Part shown: positions 50,938-60,182 of the stretch, in pieces
How the letters are laid out: each line of letters starts with the position of its first letter
How positions within the stretch are numbered: position 1 is the first letter of the stretch
Source: Peptococcaceae bacterium UBA6116
GTDB lineage: Bacteria; Bacillota; Desulfitobacteriia; Desulfitobacteriales; Syntrophobotulaceae
Direction of reading: 5' to 3'
Assembly (NCBI GenBank): GCA_002423425.1
Contig: DIWC01000049.1
Coordinates: forward strand, 1-64,000
Length of the DNA stretch: 64,000 bases
Made by a program: the position numbers and the translations under genes
Notes under the pieces: model-generated
Told to the model about the DNA's origin: nothing
The model's input: the letters and a program-made list of their open reading frames with translations, nothing else
The model's database searches: none

Positions 50938-51681
50938 ATGCAAAAAGGGAACAATCGTTATTATATTAAAAAGGATTCCCGGGGTCTTAATGGAGAAGTG
51001 CAAATGTTTATTAAGAAACTCGGACTGGAAAATCCTCAAAGTGACTTAATGATAAAAGCGCTCACTCATCCTTCTTATACCTTCGAGAACCCACAATGTG
51101 GATTAGAAAGTAATCAGAGATTGGAATTTCTGGGGGATGCTGTTCTTGACTTTGTTGTCGGGGAGTATCTTTATCTTACCTATCCGCAAAAACCGGAGGG
51201 CGAGCTTACAAAGATGAGGGCAGCTGTTGTTAATGAAACAACATTAGCACGAAACGGGAAAAACATCGGTTTGGGGAGGGCACTCTTTTTAGGAAAAGGA
51301 GAACAATTGACCGGTGGAAGACAAAGACCGTCTATAATTGCTGATGCCCTGGAAGCGGTTATAGGAGCAATTTATTTGCAGTATGGTTTTGAAAAAGTCC
51401 GTAAGTTCATCCTTGATATGATGGTTCCGGAAATTAATGAACTTGACAAAGGAAATTATGGAGATTTTAAAACTATGCTACAGGAAAAAGTTCAAAAAAA
51501 TGAAAATGATGTTTCATACAGGATTTTGAACGAGGCAGGACCAGATCACGATAAGCTTTTCACAGCAGGTGTATATATTCAGGGAGAATTAAAAGGAACA
51601 GGAACAGGGAGAACTAAAAAAGAAGCCGAACAACAGGCAGCCGGTCTCGCTTTAGATAAATGGGGGGGGGAACGTTCGTGA
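50938..51681 (+). CDS. rnc: ribonuclease III
   Basis: 247 residues. HPSYTFENPQCGLESNQRLEFLGDAVLD is broken here as NQRLEFLGDAVLDFVV (~58, catalytic Glu and Asp), ADALEAVIGAIYLQYG holds the second pair, and a dsRNA-binding domain (~160-245; DFKTMLQEKVQ, GTGRTKKEAEQQAAGLAL) ends the protein. It cuts double-stranded RNA, including rRNA precursors. The last codons run into a G9 tract that also forms the ribosome-binding site of smc. ATG 50938 has a weak site; an in-frame ATG inside (51004) is possible. Confidence 0.96.
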   Translation: MQKGNNRYYIKKDSRGLNGEVQMFIKKLGLENPQSDLMIKALTHPSYTFENPQCGLESNQRLEFLGDAVLDFVVGEYLYLTYPQKPEGELTKMRAAVVNETTLARNGKNIGLGRALFLGKGEQLTGGRQRPSIIADALEAVIGAIYLQYGFEKVRKFILDMMVPEINELDKGNYGDFKTMLQEKVQKNENDVSYRILNEAGPDHDKLFTAGVYIQGELKGTGTGRTKKEAEQQAAGLALDKWGGERS

Positions 51682-54600
51682 CGGGAAGGAAAAGCACAGG
51701 AGTTTTCCTCAAAAGTATTCAAATACAAGGGTTTAAATCCTTTGCTGATAAAATAAGGTTAGACTTAGAACCAGGGTTAAGTGTTATCGTTGGTCCGAAC
51801 GGCAGCGGCAAGAGTAACACGGCTGATGCTGTCCGTTGGGTTTTGGGAGAACAAAGTGCCAAGAGTCTGCGTGGCAGTAAGATGGAAGATGTTATTTTTG
51901 CAGGAAGTTCAACCCGGCGCCCGGTGGGAATGGCTGAAGTATCTTTATTTTTTGACAACTCTTCCGGACTGTTTCCTCTTGCTTATCAGGAAGTTGTAAT
52001 TACCCGCAGGGTATTTCGTGATGGGGAAGGACAATTCTTTATCAATAAGACACCCTGTAGACTCAAAGATATTCAGGAATTGTTTATGGATACTGGATCA
52101 GGTAAAGAAGGATTTTCAATTATTGGTCAGGGACGAATTGAGGAAATTTTAAATTTAAAAGCAGAAGAACGAAGGCTGTTAATTGAGGAAGTCGCCGGCA
52201 TCAGTAAATTCCGGCTGAGAAAAAAAGAGGCTTTAAAGAAACTTGAAGATACCCAACAAAATATTGACCGTTTAAGTGATATTCTATCTGAAGTTGAAAG
52301 TAGATTAGAACCCCTGGCTCAACAGGCTGATAAGGCTAAAAATTGCACAGATCTCAATATTCAGCTTAAAGGAACGGAAATTAAGCTTATTGTTAATGAT
52401 CTTGCGGATAACAATTCTAAGTTAAAAAAATTTCAGAGCAATGCTGAAGAATTCAATACCGAGTTGGCTATCCTCAATACTAAAATCGCCGAAGAAGAAA
52501 ACATATTTATGCGCGGCAAACTAGAAATTAATGAGCTTGAAGAACGTCTCCAAGATCTTCAAGGGTTAGCATATTCTTTGGAAAACAGCGTTACGGAAAC
52601 TACCCATGAGATATCTCTCATAGTGGAAAGAAAACGATATTCCCAAGAACAACTCGGCAGGCTGGAAAAAGAGATAATTTTAGCTGAAGAGAAAATATCT
52701 GTTTCCAGGGATAAGTATAGCAAATTATTAGAAAAGGAAACCGCTCTCCAAAATGCGCTAACTGCTGCGTCCGCCAGCCTCAAAGAATTAGAGGATAAAT
52801 TACATAACCTAAAAAATTTAAACGGCGAGGGAAGACGAGAAGAACTCAAAACAGAAATCTTTGAGGAACTTTCGGCAAAGAGCAAATTAACGAATGAACT
52901 TGCTGAGCTGGAACATGAAAAGGAATCACTAAAGAAGCAAGAGAATCAGCAAGTCCAAGATGCGGTAATAAAACAGCAAGAAAAAAATGATCTCATAAAG
53001 CAAGTAGATCAACAAGATAATAAAATGCTGGAAATTGAGGAATTATTAGTATTACTTGGCCAAAAGACGGCTGAAAATAAAAAGGCTATGGATCTAAAGA
53101 AGGAACAGCTTCTGAGGATTGATGAAAACAGCAAAGTCTTAACAAGGCAGATTGACCAGGTTAGTGCCAGACATCATGCCCTGCAAACTTTAGAAGAAAA
53201 TTTAGAAGGGTATCAAAAAGGCGTTAGGGAAACTGTTTTAGCTCATCGTAAGGGAGAAATAAACTGTAGCGTCTATGGGACTGTCGCCGATAATATAGAA
53301 GTAGAAGCCAAGTTTGAGTTGGCGGTAGAAACAGCCTTGGGATCTTCTCTGCAGAACATAATTGTAGATAGAACAGATGACGGGGAAGAATGTATTGCCT
53401 ACCTCAAAAAAACGAATAACGGCAGGGCAACTTTTTTGCCTCTGGACTCCATAAAGGGCGGCAGACTTTTGCTTGAGCCTAAAGTAAAGGATCATCGGGG
53501 GTTATTGGGACTCGCCGTAGATCTGGTTAAATACGATCAGCGTTTTGGCGCGGTTATGGAGTCAATGCTTGGAAGGATTCTTATTGCCGACAATATGGAT
53601 TCGGCGATAGAACTGGCAAGGATGAACAATTACCGCTTCCGGGTTGTAACCTTGCAGGGTGACCAGGTAAACACAGGGGGATCACTTACAGGGGGTAGTA
53701 TCAGAAAGCAGGGGAACGGCCTTTTAAGCCGGGCAAGGGTAGTAGAAGATTTAGCTGCAAAAATATTAGAGCTGAAGGCTGATTTAGAAGTAATAAAACA
53801 GAAGCATATGACGTGTGATAAGGAGTTTGAGGATTTGAAAGTCTTCAGACAGGATCTGGATTTGCAAATAAAAGCTTGTAATGAAACCAAAAGCATTATG
53901 ACAGTAGATCGAAAGCATACCCAAGAGAGAATTAATCGGTTGGAAGAATCAGAAAAAATTATTCAATTTGAGCTGACAGATATCCGTGCTCAATATTCAG
54001 GCCTTGAGGGAAAAATAATAGTAACTAGAAGGAAAGTTGATGAGTCAAGTCAGAAAATCATTGCTTCGCAAAAGGAACAAGAAAACCTAGAAAAACTATT
54101 AAAAGAGACAAATATCCAGACCGAGGAGCTTTCTCAAAGGATTACCGCAGCAAAAATCGAAACCGCCAGGTGGGAACAGGAATTCACTCAGACCGAGCAG
54201 TTAGCGCTCGATGAGAATGAGCTTATTGAGACCAGCCGGGAATTATGTGAAGAGAAAAAAACTGAAATGGCTATTTTACAACAGACTGAAGCGGATCTTG
54301 GCAGGAGACAGGGAGAAGCAGAAAATAACCTTAGGGAGATTACACTCCATCATAATGAAAAAAAATATCAATTAACTGAACTGCGTAAGGAAAGAGAGGG
54401 TAATACCTCCAAGAATATTCAGATTGAGAAAATGATTCATGACAAGAATCGTCAGGCCAAGGAAATAGAACAACAGCTTCATCAAAATGAACTCCGTATT
54501 ATCCGTCAGCAGGCTGAATGGGAGACCGGCTGTTCAAGGCTTAAAGAGGAATTCAATTGCACCTGGGAAGAGGCATTCTCTTTAGGAACTGAAGAGAAAA

Positions 54601-55268
54601 AAGAAGATCTGCAAGAGAAAATTATTGAACTGAAAAGTAGAATTGAAGAGCTCGGGCCTGTAAATTATGCCGCATTGGAAGAATATCCACAGACTCTTCA
54701 GCGGTTCGATTTTCTTTCAGTCCAAAAAAACGACTTGGTAGAAGCAGCAAATTCTCTATATAACTTAATAAGTGAACTTGATGACAGCATGATCAAACGT
54801 TTCCAGCAAGGATTTAAGGACGTAAATAATGCTTTTCAAGAAGTGTTCAAACAGCTTTTCAATGGTGGGTACGCTGAACTGCAGCTTGATGATCCTGAGA
54901 ACTTGCTGGACACCGGCGTAAAGATTGTTGCCCAACCTCCGGGAAAGAAAGCCCAATTATTATCTCTGCTTTCGGGGGGGGAACGCTCCTTTACCGCTAT
55001 TGCCCTTCTCTTTGCGTTTTTAAAGGTCAAACCTAGTCCGTTTTGTTTGCTGGATGAAATTGAAGCTGCGCTAGATGAAGCCAATGTAAAACGCTTTATT
55101 AGCTATTTGCGAACGTTATCCGAACATACTCAATTTATCGTGATTTCTCACCGCCGGGGTACTATGGAGTCTGCCGATAAGCTGTATGGCATTACAATGG
55201 AAGAATCAGGGGTATCCAAACTTCTTACGGTTGAGATGGAGGAGCAAATGGATCACGACATAGCTTAA
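51678..55268 (+). CDS. smc: chromosome segregation ATPase Smc
   Basis: 1196 residues. N-terminal IVGPNGSGKSNTADAVRWVL (~36), long coiled coils, a hinge around ~510-660 (YGTVADNIEVEAKFELAVE, GGSLTGGSIRKQGNGLLSR), and the C-terminal LLSGGERSFTAIALLFA signature and FCLLDEIEAALDEAN Walker B. It organises and helps segregate the chromosome with ScpA/ScpB. GTG 51678 overlaps the rnc stop (GTGA) and uses the G9 tract as its ribosome-binding site; ATG 51660 is upstream of it. Confidence 0.96.
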   Translation: MTGRKSTGVFLKSIQIQGFKSFADKIRLDLEPGLSVIVGPNGSGKSNTADAVRWVLGEQSAKSLRGSKMEDVIFAGSSTRRPVGMAEVSLFFDNSSGLFPLAYQEVVITRRVFRDGEGQFFINKTPCRLKDIQELFMDTGSGKEGFSIIGQGRIEEILNLKAEERRLLIEEVAGISKFRLRKKEALKKLEDTQQNIDRLSDILSEVESRLEPLAQQADKAKNCTDLNIQLKGTEIKLIVNDLADNNSKLKKFQSNAEEFNTELAILNTKIAEEENIFMRGKLEINELEERLQDLQGLAYSLENSVTETTHEISLIVERKRYSQEQLGRLEKEIILAEEKISVSRDKYSKLLEKETALQNALTAASASLKELEDKLHNLKNLNGEGRREELKTEIFEELSAKSKLTNELAELEHEKESLKKQENQQVQDAVIKQQEKNDLIKQVDQQDNKMLEIEELLVLLGQKTAENKKAMDLKKEQLLRIDENSKVLTRQIDQVSARHHALQTLEENLEGYQKGVRETVLAHRKGEINCSVYGTVADNIEVEAKFELAVETALGSSLQNIIVDRTDDGEECIAYLKKTNNGRATFLPLDSIKGGRLLLEPKVKDHRGLLGLAVDLVKYDQRFGAVMESMLGRILIADNMDSAIELARMNNYRFRVVTLQGDQVNTGGSLTGGSIRKQGNGLLSRARVVEDLAAKILELKADLEVIKQKHMTCDKEFEDLKVFRQDLDLQIKACNETKSIMTVDRKHTQERINRLEESEKIIQFELTDIRAQYSGLEGKIIVTRRKVDESSQKIIASQKEQENLEKLLKETNIQTEELSQRITAAKIETARWEQEFTQTEQLALDENELIETSRELCEEKKTEMAILQQTEADLGRRQGEAENNLREITLHHNEKKYQLTELRKEREGNTSKNIQIEKMIHDKNRQAKEIEQQLHQNELRIIRQQAEWETGCSRLKEEFNCTWEEAFSLGTEEKKEDLQEKIIELKSRIEELGPVNYAALEEYPQTLQRFDFLSVQKNDLVEAANSLYNLISELDDSMIKRFQQGFKDVNNAFQEVFKQLFNGGYAELQLDDPENLLDTGVKIVAQPPGKKAQLLSLLSGGERSFTAIALLFAFLKVKPSPFCLLDEIEAALDEANVKRFISYLRTLSEHTQFIVISHRRGTMESADKLYGITMEESGVSKLLTVEMEEQMDHDIA

Positions 55269-55300
55269 CGGCCATCCATGGACAGCCATCCATGGACGTC
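55268..55300. repeat. two CCATCCATGG palindrome-type repeats
   Basis: CCATCCATGG at 55272-55281 and 55286-55295, 14 bases apart, directly after the smc stop. AACGGCCATCCATGG parallels AACGGCCAAGGATGG at 44550 and AACGGCCACGGATGG at 43499. Confidence 0.75.
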
Positions 55301-55354
55301 ATTGTGAGGATTGTCGGAATATGTTAAAATGTAGCGTTAAAGGAGAATGACAAA

Positions 55355-56278
55355 GTGGCAGGAGTTTTTGGTAAGCTTAAGGATAGATTAACTAAAACCC
55401 GTCAGGGTTTCGTAGATAGAATAGAGCAGGTTTTTACGGGAGCAGGGAGAATAGATGATGATCTTTACGAAGAATTGGAGGAAGTCCTTATCCAGTCCGA
55501 TGTAGGAGCTTCTACTGCCTTGGAGCTCGTAGAGATGTTGCGCCAAACGGTAAAAGAAAGAAAAATTTCTGAACCAGCAAGGTTACAAGAAGTGCTGAAG
55601 GAACATATTTTCCAGAAACTAGGGGAAGAAATTCCGCTTTGTTTTTCTCAGAAGAAACCATCGGTCTACTTGATTGTAGGAGTCAATGGTGTTGGTAAGA
55701 CAACAACGATTGGCAAACTGGCAAAATATTTGCAATTAGAGGGTAAAAAAGTTATGTTGGCCGCTGCAGATACTTTTCGTGCCGCTGCAATTGAACAGCT
55801 TGAGATTTGGGGCGAAAGAGCCGGAACGGAAGTTATTAAACAAGCTGAAGGTGCCGATCCGGCAGCTGTAGTTTTTGATGCTGTTAAGGCAGCAAAATCA
55901 AGGGATGTTGATTTCTTATTAATCGATACTGCCGGCAGATTACATAATAAAGTCAATCTCATGAAAGAACTTGCAAAAATCAAAAAGGTAATTGAACGTG
56001 AAATACCGGAGTCTCCACACGAGGTCCTATTAGTATTGGATGCCACTACCGGCCAAAATGCTATTCAGCAGGTGAAACTTTTCCAGGAAACTGTAAATGT
56101 GACCGGCATAATCCTTACAAAACTTGACGGGACAGCAAAGGGTGGTGTTATCCTTGGGATTCAAGGAGAAACAAGGGTGCCCGTAAAGCTTATCGGGATA
56201 GGGGAAGGAATTGATGACCTTAAAAATTTTGTACCCCAGGAATTTGCCGATGCTTTATTTGCAAGTGGGGAGGAGTAA
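55355..56278 (+). CDS. ftsY: signal recognition particle receptor FtsY
   Basis: 307 residues from GTG 55355, behind AAAGGAG. The acidic A domain of E. coli is absent, as in other Firmicutes. The helical N domain (~20-80) and G domain follow, with GVNGVGKTTTIGKLAKYL (~109), DTFRAAAIEQL, DTAGRLHNKVNLMKEL and TKLDGTAKGG. It docks ribosome-SRP complexes at the membrane. Its partner Ffh is encoded 4 kb downstream. Confidence 0.97.
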   Translation: MAGVFGKLKDRLTKTRQGFVDRIEQVFTGAGRIDDDLYEELEEVLIQSDVGASTALELVEMLRQTVKERKISEPARLQEVLKEHIFQKLGEEIPLCFSQKKPSVYLIVGVNGVGKTTTIGKLAKYLQLEGKKVMLAAADTFRAAAIEQLEIWGERAGTEVIKQAEGADPAAVVFDAVKAAKSRDVDFLLIDTAGRLHNKVNLMKELAKIKKVIEREIPESPHEVLLVLDATTGQNAIQQVKLFQETVNVTGIILTKLDGTAKGGVILGIQGETRVPVKLIGIGEGIDDLKNFVPQEFADALFASGEE

Positions 56279-56280
56279 CT

Positions 56281-57063
56281 TTGGATTTTGCTTTAATCGG
56301 CGGTACAGGGGTTGAAAAGCTTATATTAAGCAGCAAATCAGAAGTCACAATAGATACCCCGTACGGTTCCGTAGACTTGGAAACAGGGCAAATCGGGGAA
56401 ACGGATATGGTCTTCTTAAAAAGACATGGAGACAAGCACAATGTTCCTCCTCACGCCATAAATTACAGAGGAAATATTTGGGCCTTAAAACAAATTGGGG
56501 TAAGGAAAATCATAGCAACCGGTGCTGTTGGTTCTATTGTAAGTGATTATAAAATTGGAGATATCATTCTAATTGATCAGTTTCTTGATTTCACTAAGAG
56601 TCGTCCAAACACTTTCTTTGAAGGCGGCGCGAGCGGAGTCCTTCATGTGGATGTCTCCGAGCCATATTGTTCAGACTTAAGAAAAGAAATAGTCATAAGC
56701 GGGAAAAGGCTTGGCTTAAATATTAAGAATGGCGGGATATATGTATGTACCGAAGGTCCGCGGTTTGAGACTCCTGCTGAAATAAGAATGTTAAGGATGC
56801 TCGGGGGGCAATTAGTAGGCATGACAGGAGTTCCGGAAGTTGTCTTAGCAAGAGAGTTGGGAATGTGTTATGCTTCAATGGCTTTAGTAACAAATGAAGC
56901 TGCCGGAATTTCCAAGGAACCGTTGACACATGCCGAGGTTATAGCTACTATGAATATGTTGGGAGAAACAATAGCAAAGTTAGTTGAAGATACTTGCAGG
57001 ACTTTGGAAAGAGAACAAAGGTGTTATTGCTTTACTGGCAACAGCGAAGCAGGCTTATTTTAG
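56281..57063 (+). CDS. mtnP: MtnP-family nucleoside phosphorylase (probable methylthioinosine type)
   Basis: 260 residues from TTG 56281 (GGGGAGGAG upstream). FALIGGTGVEKL, FLKRHGDKHNVPPHAINYRGN and EGPRFETPAEIRM are the MTAP/MtnP motifs. At the base-binding loop it has LVTNEAAGI (Asn 205, Ala 207/208), where human MTAP has two aspartates that hold the 6-amino group of adenine. Asn there is the arrangement of enzymes that take 6-oxopurines. The next gene, mtnA, and the nearby MTA deaminase mtaD fit MTA to MTI to methylthioribose-1-P. It could still accept MTA; the substrate is inferred. Confidence 0.88.
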   Translation: MDFALIGGTGVEKLILSSKSEVTIDTPYGSVDLETGQIGETDMVFLKRHGDKHNVPPHAINYRGNIWALKQIGVRKIIATGAVGSIVSDYKIGDIILIDQFLDFTKSRPNTFFEGGASGVLHVDVSEPYCSDLRKEIVISGKRLGLNIKNGGIYVCTEGPRFETPAEIRMLRMLGGQLVGMTGVPEVVLARELGMCYASMALVTNEAAGISKEPLTHAEVIATMNMLGETIAKLVEDTCRTLEREQRCYCFTGNSEAGLF

Positions 57064-57078
57064 AAAGGCGGAAATAAT

Positions 57079-58110
57079 GTGAAAGCACTTCAATGGCAAG
57101 GTGATCATTTGCTGCTGCTTAATCAGACTAAGCTACCTTTTGAAGAACAATATCGGGAAGCCAGGTCATATTTGGAAGTGGCTGAAGCCATCAAGAATAT
57201 GGAAGTACGTGGAGCCCCGGCAATAGGTGCAACTGCCGCTTACGGTTTTGCTTTAGGAGCTCTAAAGTATGAAGGGGAAAAGAAAAGTTTTTTAGAATAT
57301 ATGAATGAAGTTCGGATAGCTTTGGAATGTACACGCCCGACAGCAGTAAATCTTTGTTGGGCCCTGCGAAAAATGGAAGATAAACTTAGAGAGATACAGA
57401 GCCAAGACATTCTAATCATCAAAGAGTCCCTTGTCGCCGAAGCAAATGCCATAGCGGAGGATGACCGGAGGATGAATAGACTTATTAGTGAACATGGTAA
57501 TGCCATTGTTCCCGATAAAGCGAATATCTTAACTCACTGCAACACAGGGACGTTGGCAACTGTTGAATATGGGACAGCCCTAGGCGTAATTAGAGCCGCC
57601 TTCGAGGCCGGAAAGAAAATCCATGTCTATGTCGACGAGACCAGGCCGTTTCTTCAAGGAGCAAGGCTCACAGTGTGGGAGCTATTGCAAGATAAAATTC
57701 CGCATACATTGATTACCGACAGCACGGCAGGTTACCTTATGCAGCAGGGAAAAGTTGACATGGTGATTGTGGGGGCGGATAGAATTGCATCGAATGGGGA
57801 TACCGCCAATAAAATAGGTACCTATTCTCTGGCTGTTCTCGCTTCTGAACATGAGATACCGTTTTTCGTGGCCGCACCAAGTTCTACCGTAGATCTCAAG
57901 ATATCTGGTGGAGATGAAATTCCGGTCGAAGAACGTGATGGCACAGAGGTCAGAATGTTTAGGGGAGTCAGGGTAGTTCCCGAAGAAGTCCAAGTCTATA
58001 ATCCATCTTTTGATATTACACCATCAAAATATATCACTGGTATTATTACTGAAAAAGGGATCATTTCACCACCTTATTCCGTAAACCTTGTAAAGATGCT
58101 GGTTAAATAA
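57079..58110 (+). CDS. mtnA: S-methyl-5-thioribose-1-phosphate isomerase
   Basis: 343 residues. RGAPAIGATAAYGFALG, THCNTGTLATVEYGTALGV (catalytic Cys ~154) and VIVGADRIASNGDTANKIG (catalytic Asp ~234) define MtnA of the eIF2B-like fold. It turns methylthioribose-1-P into methylthioribulose-1-P. GTG 57079, 15 bases after mtnP. No later genes of the oxygen-dependent methionine salvage pathway are in the window. Confidence 0.96.
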   Translation: MKALQWQGDHLLLLNQTKLPFEEQYREARSYLEVAEAIKNMEVRGAPAIGATAAYGFALGALKYEGEKKSFLEYMNEVRIALECTRPTAVNLCWALRKMEDKLREIQSQDILIIKESLVAEANAIAEDDRRMNRLISEHGNAIVPDKANILTHCNTGTLATVEYGTALGVIRAAFEAGKKIHVYVDETRPFLQGARLTVWELLQDKIPHTLITDSTAGYLMQQGKVDMVIVGADRIASNGDTANKIGTYSLAVLASEHEIPFFVAAPSSTVDLKISGGDEIPVEERDGTEVRMFRGVRVVPEEVQVYNPSFDITPSKYITGIITEKGIISPPYSVNLVKMLVK

Positions 58111-58184
58111 ACATACTGATACTATCTAAGTTCTTTTTGCTACAATGTTGCAAAAAATTCAATGATAATAAAAAAATGAAAAAT

Positions 58185-58228
58185 AATAAGACTATGCTTG
58201 GAACAATAGTAAAAGGAATAGTCTTATT
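58185..58228 (+). terminator. hairpin after mtnA
   Basis: AATAAGACTAT (58185-58195) and ATAGTCTTATT (58218-58228) pair perfectly across a 22-base loop. AT-rich stem and no clear T-run, so a weak terminator or processing site. Confidence 0.45.
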
Positions 58229-58336
58229 ATGCTATTATACCAGGATATGTTCTTAGGTTATATTGACTATTTAAATTCTTTAACACTATAATGAAGAAAA
58301 ATTTGTCAATCTCTCATTGAAAGAAAGGTGTTAAAT

Positions 58337-59635
58337 ATGGCCAAGTATTTGATCCGGGCTATGGTTTTACCAATGACCGGTTCCGGTGACTTTTACGAAC
58401 AGGGTGAAATAGCGATTGAGGAAGGAAAAATTATCTCGGTGGGGGAGAAAGGTTCGGCACCTGAAGGTTTTATCCCGGATAGAACTCTAACATTAATAGA
58501 TGATGTGATAATGCCGGGGTTGATCAACACGCATACTCACGCGGCTATGACTATGCTTCGCGGGTATGCTGATGATATGCCGCTTATGCCATGGTTAGAA
58601 GAAAAAGTCTGGCCTTTTGAAGCAAAAATGAAAGCTGAGGATATGTATTGGGGAAGTGCGCTGGCTCTTTGCGAAATGATCCGCTCCGGGACAACAACTA
58701 TGGCCGATATGTATATGGAAGAGCAAGAAACTGCTAAAGCAGTACTCGAAGCAGGAACACGGGCTTCGCTTTCGCGCGGTATGACTGGTTTTGATCCGCA
58801 AGCAGCAAGTAAAGCGCTTAAAGAGAATATAGAACTTTTTACTAATTACGATAATGCCGGGCAGGGACGGATCAAGGTTCTTTTCGGCCCCCACGCGCCC
58901 TATACTTGTCCGGGGGAATTTCTGCAGATGGTTAAACGTCAAGCGGATAGTCTCGGAGCCGGGATTCATATCCATTTGGCTGAGACTAAAGCAGAATTAG
59001 CCATGATCAAAGAAAAATACGGTAAGACTCCTGTTAAATGGCTGGAGGAACAGGGAATTTTCGGAGGGCATGTCATCGCAGCCCACTGTGTTCATTTAAC
59101 AGAAGAGGATATGGAAATACTAAAGAAATATAAAGTTGCCGTTGCCCATAATCCGGAAAGTAATATGAAACTGAACAGTGGGACCGCACCCATTCCTGAA
59201 TTGCTGCAAAAAGGTATTGCAGTTGGAATTGGTACGGACGGTACATCAAGCAATAATGATCTTGATATGTTCAGTGAGATGCGTTCGGCATCCTTTCAAC
59301 AAAAACTGGTAGGTTCTTGTGAAGATCTTAAAGCTTATGATGTTCTTGATATGGCTACCAATGGCGGAGCAAAAGTTACCGGGTTTAAAAATATTGGCAA
59401 ACTGGTTCCAGGATATAAAGCGGATCTGATATCTGTAGATTTTTCGCAGCCGCACTTTTATCCAAGGTTTTCTATCCCTTCTCATTTAGTATACTGTGCC
59501 AAAGGCAGTGATGTCCGAACAGTAATGGTTGACGGAAAATTGCTGATGGAAGAGCGAAAACTATTAACGCTTGACGAAAGAAAGATTTGTCTTGAAGTTG
59601 AAAAAAGAGCGAAAAGGATTGCTTCCGAAGTTTAG
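58337..59635 (+). CDS. mtaD: MTA/SAH deaminase (MtaD-type amidohydrolase)
   Basis: 432 residues. PGLINTHTHAAMTMLRG (metal His-x-His, ~64), DMPLMPWLEEKVWPFEA (family loop), IHIHLAETKAELA (metal His), AHCVHLTEEDM (His) and IGTDGTSSNNDLDMFSEM (metal Asp) give a complete zinc site. It deaminates methylthioadenosine and S-adenosylhomocysteine to the inosine forms. ATG 58337 follows GAAAGGTG; an in-frame GTG nine bases upstream lies inside that site. Works upstream of the phosphorylase encoded 1.3 kb before. Confidence 0.93.
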   Translation: MAKYLIRAMVLPMTGSGDFYEQGEIAIEEGKIISVGEKGSAPEGFIPDRTLTLIDDVIMPGLINTHTHAAMTMLRGYADDMPLMPWLEEKVWPFEAKMKAEDMYWGSALALCEMIRSGTTTMADMYMEEQETAKAVLEAGTRASLSRGMTGFDPQAASKALKENIELFTNYDNAGQGRIKVLFGPHAPYTCPGEFLQMVKRQADSLGAGIHIHLAETKAELAMIKEKYGKTPVKWLEEQGIFGGHVIAAHCVHLTEEDMEILKKYKVAVAHNPESNMKLNSGTAPIPELLQKGIAVGIGTDGTSSNNDLDMFSEMRSASFQQKLVGSCEDLKAYDVLDMATNGGAKVTGFKNIGKLVPGYKADLISVDFSQPHFYPRFSIPSHLVYCAKGSDVRTVMVDGKLLMEERKLLTLDERKICLEVEKRAKRIASEV

Positions 59636-59697
59636 CTTGTCTTTTGATGATTCTTGCTGAAAACAGTTTACACGGCAGCCTTCCTACGGCAGATTCC

Positions 59698-59726
59698 TTG
59701 ACAAAATAAGATTTTCGGGCTAAAAT
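59698..59726 (+). promoter_or_regulatory. promoter of the ylxM-ffh operon
   Basis: TTGACA (59698-59703), 17 bases, TAAAAT (59721-59726). A leader hairpin CGTAAAG...CTTTACG (59734-59755) follows before the ylxM ATG. Confidence 0.78.
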
Positions 59727-59774
59727 ACAGAGGCGTAAAGCAAAAATACTTTACGATAAGGTCAGGTATTAGTT

Positions 59775-60161
59775 ATGAAACAGATTGCTAATAAGGCATT
59801 GTTATTTGACTTTTATGGTCCTTTGCTTACTTCCAAGCAGGGAAAGATATGGGATCTTTACTATCAACAGGATTATTCCCTTTCGGAGATAGCTGAAGGA
59901 GAGGGAATAAGCAGACAAGCCGTTCATGATCTTCTCAAAAGGACGGAAAAAATCCTGGAAGCATACGAACAAAAGCTTGGGCTCATTTTCCGGTTCCTAA
60001 AAGAAAAGGACAAAATGGCAATGATCGAATCGTTGTTGGCAGGTATTGTCAGGGAGGACTTCTCTTCTGAAGCTTCTTGGCGGCGGCAGCTCGATATCTC
60101 CAAACAGATTAGAGAGGTTATTTACGCTACTCTGGATGATACCGAGGATAATGAGTATTAG
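59775..60161 (+). CDS. ylxM: YlxM family DNA-binding protein (SRP-linked)
   Basis: 128 residues. A sigma70-region-4-like helix-turn-helix: YYQQDYSLSEIAEGEGISRQ and AVHDLLKRTEKILEAYEQKLGL. YlxM proteins lie beside ffh and are reported to help SRP GTPase function in streptococci. ATG 59775. ffh follows 21 bases after the stop. Confidence 0.92.
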   Translation: MKQIANKALLFDFYGPLLTSKQGKIWDLYYQQDYSLSEIAEGEGISRQAVHDLLKRTEKILEAYEQKLGLIFRFLKEKDKMAMIESLLAGIVREDFSSEASWRRQLDISKQIREVIYATLDDTEDNEY

Positions 60162-60182
60162 TCGGAAAGAGGGAAAGCTAGG

